A stretch of DNA of 64,000 nt from JBGAPI01 sp044221335. Its GTDB lineage: Bacteria; Pseudomonadota; Gammaproteobacteria; Xanthomonadales; Ahniellaceae. Position numbers and translations under genes: made by a program. This document shows, in pieces, positions 34,303-44,116 of this stretch. The number at the start of each line of letters is the position of its first letter. Position 1 is the stretch's first letter. The stretch spans positions 85,954 through 149,953 of the forward strand of contig JBGAPI010000006.1 in the NCBI GenBank assembly GCA_044221335.1, given 5' to 3'. Below the pieces are notes generated by a model. The model did not search any database and was not told where the DNA came from. It was given only the letters and a program-made list of their open reading frames with translations.

Positions 34303-37071
34303 TCATTCGAAGCCGTCCCTGAACAGGCTGTCGAGACCCTGCAGTTCCACCGCGCCGATGTCGGACTTGTCGCCGGGCGCTGGCGCGTCGTTGACCGTGG
34401 GAATGTCGAATGCCCGGCGATAGGCGGTTCCGCGCTGGTCGTGGTTCGCGACATCGGCATTGCCCTTGTCGAGCGCCGGGCTGGTGTCCGTCGGCAGTCG
34501 GGTCGGCACGGAGCCGCCGTTCATTCCGAGCGGACCCAGCAGCGCCGCGCCGCTGATGTCGCTGGCGAGCGGCGCGACGACGCCGTTGTAGTTGTCGGAG
34601 AGGTTGTAGCCGCGCGAGGTCTGCACGGCGGTGCCGCCGCCGGCATCCGGAACCGCGTTGAAGTTCATCGGCGTGTTGCCGGCGACGATGCTGTTGCGGA
34701 GCAACGTCACGCCCTGCCCGGTCGCGCCGAACGACGAGGTGTCGATGCCGCCGCCATTGTCGCCCTGATTGTCGGCGATGGTGCAGCTCGTCACCTGCAT
34801 TAGCGCGCGCCCGGTTTCGCCGATGACCTCGATGCCGCCGCCGAAGCCGGTCGGGCCGGCCTGGTTGCCGCTGATCGTGCTGTGCATCAGCCGAAGCGCG
34901 TGCGGTCCGTTGTCCTGGAACAACAGGCCGCCCCCTTCGACCCGCCCGGTGTTGGCACTGAAGGTGCTGCCGTCGATCACGCCGGAGGCGAAGACCACCG
35001 CCACGCCGCCACCGATCGCGGCCTGGTTGCCGGTGACGTGCACGGCCGAAAGTGCCAGCGGCCCTCCGCTGCGGATGCCACCACCGACATCGTTCGCCAC
35101 GACCCCGCTGTCGAGCAGGCCGTTGGCGATGGTCAGACCCGAAAACGCGGCGCGGGTGCTCGCACCGGGGTTGTGGAACACCCTGAAGTGGGTCGCCGAT
35201 GACGGGCTGCGCCGGACCGTCAGCCGGTCGGCACCGGGACCGTGCACCGCGAGATCGCTGGTGATGTCGGGCAGCGCCGTCGCGAGGTCGATGCTCTGTG
35301 CGACGTTGAAGGTGGTGTTGTCGAAGAGGATGTCGTCGAGGCCGCTGCCATTGTTGTTGGCCTGCTGGATCGCGGCGCGCAGGCTGCCGGCCCCGCTGTC
35401 GGCCACGGTCGTGACGAACTGGGGCCGCATCTCCACGGCACCGATGTCACCACCGTCTCCGCCGCTGGCGGCGCCGATTCCGGGAACGTCGAACAGGCGG
35501 ACGATCCCGCGCTCGTCGAACTGCCCGCCGGAGCTGTGGCCCGCGTCGATCGCCGGACTGCCGCCGAGCAGCGCCACCGTTGGCAACACGCCGCCGTCCT
35601 GCGACAGCGGACCGAGGCGCGGATTGACGTTGACCTGGTCGCCGGTCGCACCCAGCGCGCCGCTGGCGCCGTCGTCCGTGAGGTTGTAGCCGCGCGAAAC
35701 GACCGTTGCGCCGCCCCCCTGGATCGTGAAGCTGCCGCCGACATTGTCGCCGAGAAGGGTGTCCCGCACGGTGGCCGTCGGCGCGCTTCCGTTGGCGGCG
35801 ATCACCGCGACCGCACCGCCGCCCCCCGCACGATTGCCGGCGATCGTCGACTGCCGGAGTTCGAGGGTCTTGGCCAGACCCGCCACGTCGCAGTAGAGAG
35901 CGACACCTGCGCCGTCCGAGCCGGCGGTGTTGGCCGCGAGGGTCGTGTTGTCGATCGAGACGTCGGCGTTGATCGCGGCGACGCCACCGCCGAAGGTGGC
36001 GGAGCGGTTGTCGTGGATGCTGCTGCCGCTGATCACACCGGCACCGGCCGCGAGGTAGAGGCCGCCGCCGTAGAAGCCGGGTGCGGTCGTGCAGTTCGAC
36101 ACCTCGACACCGCGCAGGAACAGGTTGCCGTCGCTGACCACGCAGCCGCCGACGTCGCCGGCCCGACCGTTGCGCAGTGCCAGCGCATTCACGGACAGGC
36201 TGCCGTTGCCGGCGACACGGAAGATGCGGCTGCCGTCGTTGCCCGACAGCGTCAGGCGATCGGCGCCCGGCCCCTGCACGGTGAGGTTCTTGTTGATCGC
36301 GATCTCGCCCGCGGTGAGCGTGATGGTCTGCACCGAATCGAACAGCGCCGAGAACTTCACCAGGTCGCCGTTGCCGGCCGCCGCCACGGCCTCGCGCAGC
36401 GTGCACTCTCCGGCGTTGCAGGTGCCGTCGCCAGGGTCGCCGGTCGAGTTGACGGTGAAGACCGTCGGCACCGTGAAGGAGAGCGACCAGCCGCCGCTGA
36501 TGCTGCCACTGGCGATCGGGTCGTCGTCGACCACCCACAGCGCCCAGACGCCGTTCGGGTCCTGCAGGTTGAAGGCGGTGAGGTCGGCGGGGCCGTGGTC
36601 GAGACTGGTCGACGAGGCGAACGGGAAGTTGTCCGGCGAGCCGAAGGCGAAGTTGACGGGGCGGTACACCGAGCTACCCGTCACCGGCGCCGACGCCGGC
36701 AGCGCGACCGCGGAATTGGCGTCGAAGCCGAAGCTGACGCTGGCGGGAGCGGAGGAAGCGCCGGCATCGGACATCAGGACGGCGCGCTGCCCCTGCGGTC
36801 CGATCAGCAGCAGGTCGACGTCGGCCTCGAAGGCGTGGCTGAAGCCGTTCAGGGTCACGCGGACGTTGGTCGGCAACGCCGGCGCGACGCCGCTGACGCT
36901 GATCGTCGACGGATAGGGCGTGGCCGAGGCGTTGTCGTTGATCGTGATCGCAGCGGCGTTGCTGAACGCCACGACGGTCGAGGCCTGCGCGGTCGCCGCG
37001 CCGAACGCCCCCAGGATCACCCACGTGCTCACCCAGGCGGTCGTTCGATCGAAGCCGTTCAGTACGCGCAT
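34303..37071 (-). CDS. secreted P-domain plus double CSLREA beta-helix protein
   Basis: A 922-aa paralogue of the product of 9010-10869. A signal peptide (to about residue 30) is followed by a P-domain-like jelly roll (ITINDNASATPYPSTISVSG ... DPNGVWALWVVDD), a first CTLREAVAAAG motif with its beta-helix, then a second unit beginning SGAGSLRAAIQQAN with another beta-helix. Both helices end in choice-of-anchor-like GSPAIDAGHS and SPALDKGN with DIGAVE. The last residues are SLFRDGFE. The doubling of the beta-helix explains the extra length. Probably a surface or extracellular binding protein. Confidence 0.88.
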   Translation of the reverse strand: MRVLNGFDRTTAWVSTWVILGAFGAATAQASTVVAFSNAAAITINDNASATPYPSTISVSGVAPALPTNVRVTLNGFSHAFEADVDLLLIGPQGQRAVLMSDAGASSAPASVSFGFDANSAVALPASAPVTGSSVYRPVNFAFGSPDNFPFASSTSLDHGPADLTAFNLQDPNGVWALWVVDDDPIASGSISGGWSLSFTVPTVFTVNSTGDPGDGTCNAGECTLREAVAAAGNGDLVKFSALFDSVQTITLTAGEIAINKNLTVQGPGADRLTLSGNDGSRIFRVAGNGSLSVNALALRNGRAGDVGGCVVSDGNLFLRGVEVSNCTTAPGFYGGGLYLAAGAGVISGSSIHDNRSATFGGGVAAINADVSIDNTTLAANTAGSDGAGVALYCDVAGLAKTLELRQSTIAGNRAGGGGAVAVIAANGSAPTATVRDTLLGDNVGGSFTIQGGGATVVSRGYNLTDDGASGALGATGDQVNVNPRLGPLSQDGGVLPTVALLGGSPAIDAGHSSGGQFDERGIVRLFDVPGIGAASGGDGGDIGAVEMRPQFVTTVADSGAGSLRAAIQQANNNGSGLDDILFDNTTFNVAQSIDLATALPDITSDLAVHGPGADRLTVRRSPSSATHFRVFHNPGASTRAAFSGLTIANGLLDSGVVANDVGGGIRSGGPLALSAVHVTGNQAAIGGGVAVVFASGVIDGSTFSANTGRVEGGGLLFQDNGPHALRLMHSTISGNQAGPTGFGGGIEVIGETGRALMQVTSCTIADNQGDNGGGIDTSSFGATGQGVTLLRNSIVAGNTPMNFNAVPDAGGGTAVQTSRGYNLSDNYNGVVAPLASDISGAALLGPLGMNGGSVPTRLPTDTSPALDKGNADVANHDQRGTAYRRAFDIPTVNDAPAPGDKSDIGAVELQGLDSLFRDGFE

Positions 37072-37410
37072 GTCCGCCCCCAGCGTCGATGGCCTGGTCG
37101 GCTGCGGTGTCGAGGCTCGAGCCACTGCCGGCGTGCGGGCCGATGTTCGAGCTTATCGCGGTCGTCGCCTCACGAGGTGTGGGCGATGTTTACGCGGTCG
37201 GATTCCAGCCCGCCATGGCGAGCGCCGCGAAGCGCGGAGCCGGGAGGAAGTGGCAGCGGATGCCGGGGGATGTAGAGCGGGGGCCTTCGTGATCGCAGGC
37301 GCGCCGAAACAACCGGGCGCCGTCCTCTTCTGCGGACCCGTCACGGCCGGGATGACGTCCGGTTCGGCATGGCGGCCTTCGAGCCCGTCGCCCGTCCCTT
37401 TCCGCAGCAT
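37072..37410. other. 339-bp intergenic stretch
   Basis: No coding frame or family is seen. The text contains degraded repeat-like pieces (CCGGGATGACG, GCGCCGCGAAGCGCGGAGC) of the type that give recurrent false peptides in related genomes. It probably contains the promoter of the upstream beta-helix gene. Confidence 0.4.
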
Positions 37411-38517
37411 TCAGTTCCCGTACGCGGCGACGGGCGGGCTCGAACCCGGCCCCGGTTTCAAGCGCGCCGCATGCACCCGACGGATCACCTGATAGAGATC
37501 CCCGTCGTTGAAGCGGTAGGCGTGCTCGGTGTCGACCCGGTGCACCAGCACGAGGCCGTGCTTCGGATAGACGCCGAGCATGTGGACGCCGACACCGGTA
37601 TGGAAGAAGGACGGGCGCGCGTCTCCGGCTTCCGGCACCAGCACATCCCACAGCATGCCGTAGGCGAGGCCGTAATCGGGCTCGGTGAGCGAGTACGGCT
37701 GCGTCGACTGGTCGACCCATTCCGCCGGCACGATCTGCCGGCCCTGCCAGCGGCCGTGGTCGAGGAACAGCTGGCCGTAGAGCGCGAGATCGTAGGCGCT
37801 CATCCGGAAGTGGTAGGCCGGGAAGCGCGAGCGCTCCGGCTCGTACTGGTACCAGCCGTCGGCGTCGGCATCGTCGATGCGGCCGTCGGCGTCGGCGACG
37901 ACGATGCGATCGTGCCAGTCGCGCATGCCGAGCGGCTTCGCGATTCGCGCGTCGAAGTCGTCGTAGATCCGCCGGCCGGTCCGCCACTCGAGCACGCGGC
38001 CGGCGACGTTGAAGTCCCAGTTGTTGTAGTAGAAGAAGCTGCCGGGCGCGTGGCTGCCGCGCGCCGGTCGCGCGGCAATCATGCTCTCGGCCTCCGCGGC
38101 CGCCGGGTGGTAGACCCCGGAGCGCGACTTCAGCACGTCGCGCAGGGTCGCGCGGCGTTCCTCGTCGCTCAGCATCGGCTCGACATCGTCCACTCCGAGC
38201 TCGCCGAGCGTCCGATCGAGGTCGACCTGTCCCTGCTCGACCGCGATGCCGTACAGCGACGACAGCAGCGCCTTGCGCATCGAGTGCACGGTGAGCTTCC
38301 GGTGGATGTCGCCCCACTCGAAGAACACCCTGCCGTCCTGGCTGTCGGAACCGGCGTGCGCGAGGAAGCCGCGCAGTTCATCGAGGCGTTCGGCCGAGTA
38401 GCCGGCTTCGGCGGAAGTGATGCGCGGCAGGTCGTCCGCCGGCGGTCCGGCAGCATCGGCGTCGCCGACCGCCGAGCACAACACTCCGCAAACTGCGATC
38501 ACGATCAGCTGTTGCAC
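37411..38517 (-). CDS. serine hydrolase, class C beta-lactamase-like
   Basis: A 368-aa exported enzyme starting at GTG 38517, with GAGG about 7 bases upstream and a signal peptide (VQQLIVIAVCGVLCSAVGDA). The S-x-x-K catalytic motif is HSMRK (Ser79, Lys82). A Tyr-containing second motif is in FFYYNNWDFN, and the third triad motif is HTGVG in place of KTG. Such proteins act as D,D-peptidases, esterases or beta-lactamases; an esterase-like role is as likely as drug resistance. Confidence 0.83.
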   Translation of the reverse strand: MQQLIVIAVCGVLCSAVGDADAAGPPADDLPRITSAEAGYSAERLDELRGFLAHAGSDSQDGRVFFEWGDIHRKLTVHSMRKALLSSLYGIAVEQGQVDLDRTLGELGVDDVEPMLSDEERRATLRDVLKSRSGVYHPAAAEAESMIAARPARGSHAPGSFFYYNNWDFNVAGRVLEWRTGRRIYDDFDARIAKPLGMRDWHDRIVVADADGRIDDADADGWYQYEPERSRFPAYHFRMSAYDLALYGQLFLDHGRWQGRQIVPAEWVDQSTQPYSLTEPDYGLAYGMLWDVLVPEAGDARPSFFHTGVGVHMLGVYPKHGLVLVHRVDTEHAYRFNDGDLYQVIRRVHAARLKPGPGSSPPVAAYGN

Positions 38518-38617
38518 GGCAAGCCTCGCTTCCGTAGGCGAATGGAGGCTATCGCAGCACCACGGCGGAATGGACCGGCCGGACGTCACCCTTCCGACGC
38601 GCATCGACCGCTTCGCC

Positions 38618-39610
38618 TCAGTGCGTATCTTGAGGATGTTCCGCCGCTTCGGCGGCAAGGTTGGCCGCACGCTCGGCGGCGGATCGACTCGCCAGACTGG
38701 CAACCTCGGCATCCAGGAATGCGATCAGGTTGTGGGTCTGGTCCTGGAACGACTTGGCGCGCCAGGTCAGCCTCGCGGCGACGACGAACAGGACGAACGC
38801 GACGACCACGCGAGCGGCCAGATCGAGAGTACTGCTGCAGGTCAGCACGGATGCGTCCTGGCCGCACTTGGCAACAAGGATGTCCCAAACCGTCTTTCCC
38901 GCCTGCAGTGGCGTGTCGCGGACCAACGACCACAGATCCGCAGCGAACAGGAACAGCAGAGCGGCTGGCCCGGCGTGATACATCGACGCCGTGATGATGC
39001 CGATCGAGCGCCCGCGATCCTGCAACGTTGACTTGCCGAGGACGTCCCCCGGGCCCAGCGCCGCCGTGGTCGACGGCGGTGTCAACAGCTGGGTCGCGTG
39101 GATCTGGTTCTTCAGGTAGCGCATCGACGCCAGTCCGAACTTGTATTTCGTGACGTCGCTGATCAGGTAGAACATCAGGTGATTCTCCCGCCGTGCCGCG
39201 AAGACGACCCAGGTCGCCAACAACACGACCAGCAGTCCGACCAGAATCCCGGCATCGGTGATGTGCACCTGCCCGCCGACGACGGGGATATCGACGTAGA
39301 GCCGCCCCGACCACGCATCCAGTGCCCGTTCCTCCAGAAACTGACTCACGTTGCGGTATCCCGGCCCCTTCAAGACCTCTGCCGCATGGTCGTCAGCGAT
39401 GTTGCGCATCCACGAGAGATAGGCGTTGAAGGTCGCGGCGAATACCACCCAGGCCACGGCCACGTACACGCCGAAGAACCAGCGCGAGCGCTGCGCCGAT
39501 CGCTCCAGGTCGTTGATCCGAGAGTCGATGTATCGCCGCAGCTCGTCGGCCGGGATGAGTTCGTCGGTGCCGCGCTGTGCCTTGGCATCGGCGGGAGAGA
39601 TCGGAGTCAT
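38618..39610 (-). CDS. multi-pass membrane protein of unknown function
   Basis: A 330-aa product with about four membrane segments: WFFGVYVAVAWVVFAATF (about 44-62), ILVGLLVVLLATWVVFAA, HAGPAALLFLFAADLW and LAARVVVAFVLFVVAARL. The N-terminal 40 residues are charged and helical, and the C-terminal tail is Ala/Glu/Arg-rich and coiled-coil-like. No family is recognised. Divergent from the DUF1456 gene. Confidence 0.68.
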   Translation of the reverse strand: MTPISPADAKAQRGTDELIPADELRRYIDSRINDLERSAQRSRWFFGVYVAVAWVVFAATFNAYLSWMRNIADDHAAEVLKGPGYRNVSQFLEERALDAWSGRLYVDIPVVGGQVHITDAGILVGLLVVLLATWVVFAARRENHLMFYLISDVTKYKFGLASMRYLKNQIHATQLLTPPSTTAALGPGDVLGKSTLQDRGRSIGIITASMYHAGPAALLFLFAADLWSLVRDTPLQAGKTVWDILVAKCGQDASVLTCSSTLDLAARVVVAFVLFVVAARLTWRAKSFQDQTHNLIAFLDAEVASLASRSAAERAANLAAEAAEHPQDTH

Positions 39611-39779
39611 GAGCGTGCTCCTGGTTCCGCCATCGGGGCGGACGCCGCCCGACGTTGCCGGGTTGCCGTCACCTGCCTGGGACGGACGATGGGCTGCGAA
39701 CTCCCACCCCGGTCCGTTCCACCCCGCAGGCCGTCCGAAGGCACCGTGCTACCTTGGCGAGCCCAAGGATTCGCTACCG

Positions 39780-40256
39780 ATGATCATCAACGACGTTCTC
39801 CGCAGCATCCGCTACATGCTCGACCTCAGCGACGGCAAGGTGGCTGAGATTGCGAAACTGGCCGACGGGAAGTTCGAAGTATCCAAGGCCGACGTGCAGG
39901 CCTTCCTGAAGAAGGACGAGGACCCCGACTTCCGCGAATGCACCGACGCCGTGCTCGGTCATTTCCTCGACGGCCTGGTGGTCCACCGCCGCGGCCGCGA
40001 TCCGAAGGCGCCGCCCCGGCCGGTCGCGAAGCGGATCAGCAACAACGACGTGCTGAAGAAGCTCCGGGTCGCCTTCGAACTGCAGGACGCGGACATGCAC
40101 GCGATCTTCGACTCGGTCGACTTCGCGGTCACCAAGCCCGAGCTGTCGGCGCTGTTCCGCCAGCATGGCCACCGCAACTACCGGCCCTGCGGCGACCAGA
40201 TGCTCAGGAATTTCCTGCGGGGACTGACGCTCCGGGTGCGCGGCCCCGAGGCTTGA
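39780..40256 (+). CDS. DUF1456 (YehS-like) protein
   Basis: A 158-aa protein made of two DUF1456 repeats: INDVLRSIRYMLDLSDGKVA and, from about residue 88, NNDVLKKLRVAFELQDADMH. Each is followed by a K-x-E/D-L..L.....Y/F pattern and an FL(D/R)GL end. YehS-type proteins are widespread in gammaproteobacteria, with unknown function. It ends 13 bp before a REP-like element. Confidence 0.88.
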   Translation: MIINDVLRSIRYMLDLSDGKVAEIAKLADGKFEVSKADVQAFLKKDEDPDFRECTDAVLGHFLDGLVVHRRGRDPKAPPRPVAKRISNNDVLKKLRVAFELQDADMHAIFDSVDFAVTKPELSALFRQHGHRNYRPCGDQMLRNFLRGLTLRVRGPEA

Positions 40257-40269
40257 GCGCGCATCGAGC

Positions 40270-40357
40270 GTAGGGCGGCCACTGGCCGCCGTCGCCAGGC
40301 GTCGCCAGTCAGCGGCATCGACGACGCGGCGAGGCAACGGCGCGCGGTGCGCCCTAC
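40270..40357. repeat. REP-like GTAGGGC...GCCCTAC element
   Basis: An 88-bp element bounded by GTAGGGC and GCCCTAC. The left part is a perfect palindrome GGCGGCCA-C-TGGCCGCC, and the right part is a GGCGCGC...GCGCC hairpin. It has the same architecture as each unit of the 118-bp array at 3822-4175, with a different spacer. It sits between DUF1456 and the dehydrogenase gene. Confidence 0.65.
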
Positions 40358-40390
40358 GGCCCGGGTCGCGCGCTTCGCCCTCGGCGGTCG

Positions 40391-40396
40391 TACGAT
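40391..40396 (+). promoter_or_regulatory. candidate -10 box (TACGAT)
   Basis: TACGAT lies 26 bases upstream of the ATG at 40423, with a GAGG ribosome site at 40412-40415. The upstream side runs into the REP-like element, and no good -35 is seen. Confidence 0.25.
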
Positions 40397-40422
40397 GACT
40401 GCCCCTTACGCGAGGCTACGCC

Positions 40423-41274
40423 ATGAAGATCGCATTTCTCGGCATCGGCTTGATGGGCGCGGGTTTCGTCCGGCGCATGCTGTCGCAGGGCCATGAGGTC
40501 ACCGTCTGGAATCGCAGCGCCGACAAGGCGCGCGCGCTCGAGCCGCATGGCGCGCGGGTCGCGGCGAGCGCCGCCGAGGCCGTGCGCGGCGTCGAGCGCG
40601 TGCACCTGATGGTCGCCGACGATGTCGTCGTCGACGCCATTCTCGAGCCGCTGGTCGACGCGATCCCGGTCGATGCCTGGATCATCGATCACACCACCAC
40701 CGCGACCACCCCGACCGCCGAGCGAGCGGCGCGCTGGGCCGCGCGCGGCCGCCGCTTCGTGCACGCGCCGGTGTTCATGGCCCCGGCGAATGCCGTCGAC
40801 GGCACCGGCGTGATGCTGCTGTCGGGCGACAAGGACCTGTGCGACGAGGTGACGCCGCTGCTCGCGCCGATGACCGGCAAGCTGGTCTGGCTCGGGCCGG
40901 CGCCGGAACGCGCCGCCTCGTTCAAGCTGTTCGGCAACCTCACCCTGATCGGACTGTCCGGCGTGCTCGGCGACGTCTGCCGCCTTGCCGCCGCGGTCGG
41001 TATCGCGCCGGCCGAGGCGGTCGCACTGTTCGGCGCGTTCAACCCCGGGACGCTGCTGCCGGCCCGCGCCGCGAAGATTGCATCGGGCCCCTACGACGAG
41101 GTCTCCTTCGAGGTCGCGATGGCCCGCAAGGACGTGCGCCTGATGATCGAGGAAGCCGCCCGCCACGGCGTCGACCTCGCGGTGATGCCGGTGATCGCGG
41201 CGGTGCAGGACGCGGCGATCGCGCGCGGCGAGGGAGCGCTCGATTCCTCCGCGGCATTTCGCTGGCCCGTGTAG
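40423..41274 (+). CDS. NAD(P)-dependent beta-hydroxyacid dehydrogenase
   Basis: A 283-aa enzyme of the 3-hydroxyisobutyrate/tartronate-semialdehyde reductase family (GLYR type). The N-terminal Rossmann motif is FLGIGLMGAGFV, followed by VWNRSADKA, where the Asn-Arg favours NADP. The substrate motif region is HAPVFMAPANAVDGTG and the catalytic Lys is in SFKLFGNLTLIG. C-terminal helices complete the dimer fold. The physiological substrate, such as succinic semialdehyde or glyoxylate, cannot be fixed. Confidence 0.88.
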   Translation: MKIAFLGIGLMGAGFVRRMLSQGHEVTVWNRSADKARALEPHGARVAASAAEAVRGVERVHLMVADDVVVDAILEPLVDAIPVDAWIIDHTTTATTPTAERAARWAARGRRFVHAPVFMAPANAVDGTGVMLLSGDKDLCDEVTPLLAPMTGKLVWLGPAPERAASFKLFGNLTLIGLSGVLGDVCRLAAAVGIAPAEAVALFGAFNPGTLLPARAAKIASGPYDEVSFEVAMARKDVRLMIEEAARHGVDLAVMPVIAAVQDAAIARGEGALDSSAAFRWPV

Positions 41275-41277
41275 GAG

Positions 41278-41299
41278 CCGCGAACGCCGCCACTCGCGG
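41278..41299. terminator. weak hairpin downstream of the dehydrogenase gene
   Basis: CCGCGA (41278-41283) and TCGCGG (41294-41299) can pair over a 10-bp GC-rich loop just after the stop codon. No T-run follows, so intrinsic termination is doubtful. It may instead be a degraded REP of the TAGGAGCCGCGA type. Confidence 0.25.
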
Positions 41300-41412
41300 T
41301 GGATCGAGGGCCGCACCCTCCCTCTCCGGCACGCCCTGCGCGCAGGGTCATCGGGATGCGGTCCTGGGAAAAGGCATCGCGATCGTCAGCCGTTCGACGG
41401 AGCCCGGAGTCA

Positions 41413-41739
41413 TCATTCCGCGCAGACGACGGCCTTCGAGCCTGTTAGCGAGTTGGCCCATCGTCCGTTCACCCGCGTGAAGCCGAACGTCACGGTGCCG
41501 CATGCCCCGCCGGCGAATGGCACCAGGCACACCATCAGCGCGTCGTCGCCCCGGGCGAGCCAGGCGCGCGGTCCGCGCGGATTCCCCACGAAACTCAGGA
41601 GCTGGTCGGCATTTTTCGGCGGCGCTGCGAGCGGCGTCCACTCCGGGCCGACGAGGTCGGTACAGACCCGCTCGCGGATGCCGGCGCAACCGCTCAGCAC
41701 GCTCGCGACGAGAATTGCGGCGACCATGGCTTTCGACAT
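41413..41739 (-). CDS. small lipoprotein of unknown function
   Basis: A 108-aa product with signal peptide and lipobox (VLSGC, Cys near 19). GGGAGGAATCG precedes the ATG at 41739. The mature part has four further cysteines (RVCTD, MVCLV, GACGT, VVCAE), probably two disulfides, and ends at KAVVCAE. No family is recognised. Confidence 0.72.
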   Translation of the reverse strand: MSKAMVAAILVASVLSGCAGIRERVCTDLVGPEWTPLAAPPKNADQLLSFVGNPRGPRAWLARGDDALMVCLVPFAGGACGTVTFGFTRVNGRWANSLTGSKAVVCAE

Positions 41740-41951
41740 CGATTCCTCCCGGCGAATGGCTTTCGCGGCCCTTAGGCCAGGACGATCCTGACGCTTCGTC
41801 CCGTCGCAGTCGATCGTTTCGAGCCGCCCGAGCCGCGACGGAGGTCCGGAAGCGGCGTGGCGGGCGCGGCCGCTCGACATCGCGCCCCCTGATCCGCTCT
41901 ACCCTCGGCACGAGGCGCGCGATATCGTCCGACCGGGGAGCGAAATCCGCG

Positions 41952-44039
41952 ATGACGATCAAGCTGCGCATCCTGCTCTGCGTCCTGCTGCTCGAGCTCG
42001 CGGGCTACGGACTCGTGCTCGCGCTGAACTACGAGGGCTCGCGCAGCGGCCTCGCCGGCGTGCGCGAGCAGCAGATCACCGCGACCACACTCGGCTACCT
42101 TTACAAGATCAATGCGCTGACCGGCGCCATGGAACGCAACGCTTCCGACCTCGCGCGCGCCGGCGAGGTGTACTACGCGCTGCGCGGGGAGATCGGCGCC
42201 GGGCGCCTCTCCCCGCAGATGCAGGCGCACCTGGTGCGCAACTTCGAGCGGTTCCCGGATGCGATCGGCGGCGGCTGGTGGTACGAGCCCTTCGCCTTCG
42301 ATCCGCAGCAGAAGTACTTCGGGCCCTACGCCTTCCGCGAGAACGACAAGGTCAGCTTCACCTGGGACCTCAGCACGCCGAAATACGACTACTTCAACCA
42401 GGGCTGGTACCTGCGCGCGCTGCCGCTGGGGCAGCCGCGCGGCGAAGCGCCCGAACGGACCCTGGTCTGGACCGAGCCCTACTACGACGAAGCGGGATCG
42501 ATGGCGCTGATGATGACCGTCGACGCGCTGATGACCGACGCCGCCGGCAGGATCATCGGCATGTCGACGGTCGACTGGTCGACCGAGGGGATGCGCCGCT
42601 TCGTCTCCGCGATCAAGATCACGCCGGGCAGCTTCACCTTCCTGATCGACCGCCAGAGCGGCCGCTTCGTCAGCTTCGTCGCCGACGAGAAGCAGGTGAT
42701 GCAGCCTGCTTCGTCGCAGACCTGGAGCAAGCCGGTGCTCGAGCGTGCGCAGTCCGGCGTGCTCGACAGCATCGTCGACGTCGACTGGCACGGCCGCCGC
42801 CATCGGATCTATTTCACCCGCACCGACGTCGGGCTGATCCTCGGCATGTTCATCCCCGAGGACGAGATCCTCGCGGAGCTGTTGCCGGGACTGCGCAAGA
42901 GCCTGCTCTACGGCGCGCTGGTGTCGGTCAGCTTCATGCTGCTGATGAGCCTCGCGCTGACCGTGCTGTTCCGGCCCTTCCAGGCGGTGCTCCGGCAGAT
43001 CGGCCACAGCCTGCGCCGCGAGGAGGGCAAGCTCGCGCTGACGTCGCTGTCCTACAGCGAGCGCAACGAGTTCACGCCGATCGTGGCGACGCTCAACGAG
43101 GTGTTCGACCAGGTCACCGAGTTCACCGCGAGCCTCGCGCGCGCGAACGCCGAGCTCGAGGCGACCCACGCCGAGGTCAACGAGCTCAACGTCTCGCTCG
43201 AGCGCAGGGTGCAGGAGCGCACCGAGGAGCTCGCTCAGATGAACGAAGCGCTGGTGCGCTCGCTGGCCGACCTGCGCGACGCGCAGAAGCAGCTGGTCGA
43301 GTCGGAGAAGCACGCGGCGCTGAACCAGCTGGTGGCGGGCGTCGCGCACGAGGTCAACACGCCGCTTGGCGTCGCGATCACGGCCGCCTCGCACCTGCGC
43401 GAGCGGCTGGAGCAGCTGCAGCACGGCATCGACGCCAGTCCGCTCGACGATCCCGAGGTCGATTTCAACGTCGCGAGCTCGATCGAGGCGATCGACATCA
43501 CCCAGAACAACCTGCAGCGGGCGGCGAACCTGATCCGCAGCTTCAAGCAGATCTCGGTCGACCAGAGCAGCGAGGCGCGGCGGCGCTACAAGCCGATCGA
43601 CTACATCGAGGACATCCTGCTGTCGCTGCGGCCGCGGCTCAAGCTTTCGCAGCAGGAGGTCGTCGTCGACTGCCCCGCCGACCTCGAGATCGACGGCTAC
43701 CCCGGCGCGCTGTCGCAGGTGCTGACCAACCTCGTGATCAACGCGCAGGTCCACGGCTTCCCCAACAACGAGCCGGGAACGATCCGGATCGCGGTGCGTT
43801 CCGACCGCACGTCCTGGCAGCTCACCTTTAGCGACGACGGGCACGGCATCGCGGCCGAGCACCTGCCGCACGTGTTCGAGCCCTTCTTCACCACCCGCCG
43901 CGGCCACGGCGGCAGCGGCCTCGGCCTGCACATCGTCCACAGCCTCGTCACCCAGACGCTCGGCGGACGGATCCGCTGCAGCAGTCGGCTCGGCGAGGGC
44001 ACGACCTTCGTGATCGACCTGCCGGTCGTCGTCCCCTGA
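41952..44039 (+). CDS. Cache-domain sensor histidine kinase, no adjacent response regulator
   Basis: A 695-aa membrane kinase. A signal-anchor (about 5-25) is followed by an extracellular dCache-like domain (GGWWYEPFAF, KYDYFNQGWYLRA, DWSTEGMRRFV), a second membrane segment (LLYGALVSVSFMLLMSLALTV, quoted in part), a linker and a long coiled coil. HisKA contains His466 in GVAHEVNTPLG, and HATPase has NLVINAQVHGF, FSDDGHGI and GGSGLGLHIV. The NTPLG box resembles kinases that use a long coiled coil between sensor and catalytic parts. No regulator gene is adjacent, so its partner is encoded elsewhere. Confidence 0.87.
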   Translation: MTIKLRILLCVLLLELAGYGLVLALNYEGSRSGLAGVREQQITATTLGYLYKINALTGAMERNASDLARAGEVYYALRGEIGAGRLSPQMQAHLVRNFERFPDAIGGGWWYEPFAFDPQQKYFGPYAFRENDKVSFTWDLSTPKYDYFNQGWYLRALPLGQPRGEAPERTLVWTEPYYDEAGSMALMMTVDALMTDAAGRIIGMSTVDWSTEGMRRFVSAIKITPGSFTFLIDRQSGRFVSFVADEKQVMQPASSQTWSKPVLERAQSGVLDSIVDVDWHGRRHRIYFTRTDVGLILGMFIPEDEILAELLPGLRKSLLYGALVSVSFMLLMSLALTVLFRPFQAVLRQIGHSLRREEGKLALTSLSYSERNEFTPIVATLNEVFDQVTEFTASLARANAELEATHAEVNELNVSLERRVQERTEELAQMNEALVRSLADLRDAQKQLVESEKHAALNQLVAGVAHEVNTPLGVAITAASHLRERLEQLQHGIDASPLDDPEVDFNVASSIEAIDITQNNLQRAANLIRSFKQISVDQSSEARRRYKPIDYIEDILLSLRPRLKLSQQEVVVDCPADLEIDGYPGALSQVLTNLVINAQVHGFPNNEPGTIRIAVRSDRTSWQLTFSDDGHGIAAEHLPHVFEPFFTTRRGHGGSGLGLHIVHSLVTQTLGGRIRCSSRLGEGTTFVIDLPVVVP

Positions 44040-44116
44040 TGTCCGGCTCGCGGCCGACGCGGCCCGGACGCTCGGCCGCGGCATCCGGACCGAGCTTCCG
44101 CCCGCCGCGAACCGCC

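Noticed and set aside
37072..37410. Peptide-like text in the 339-bp intergenic region
   Set aside because: It resembles recurrent false frames produced by dispersed repeats, with no start, ribosome site or domain.
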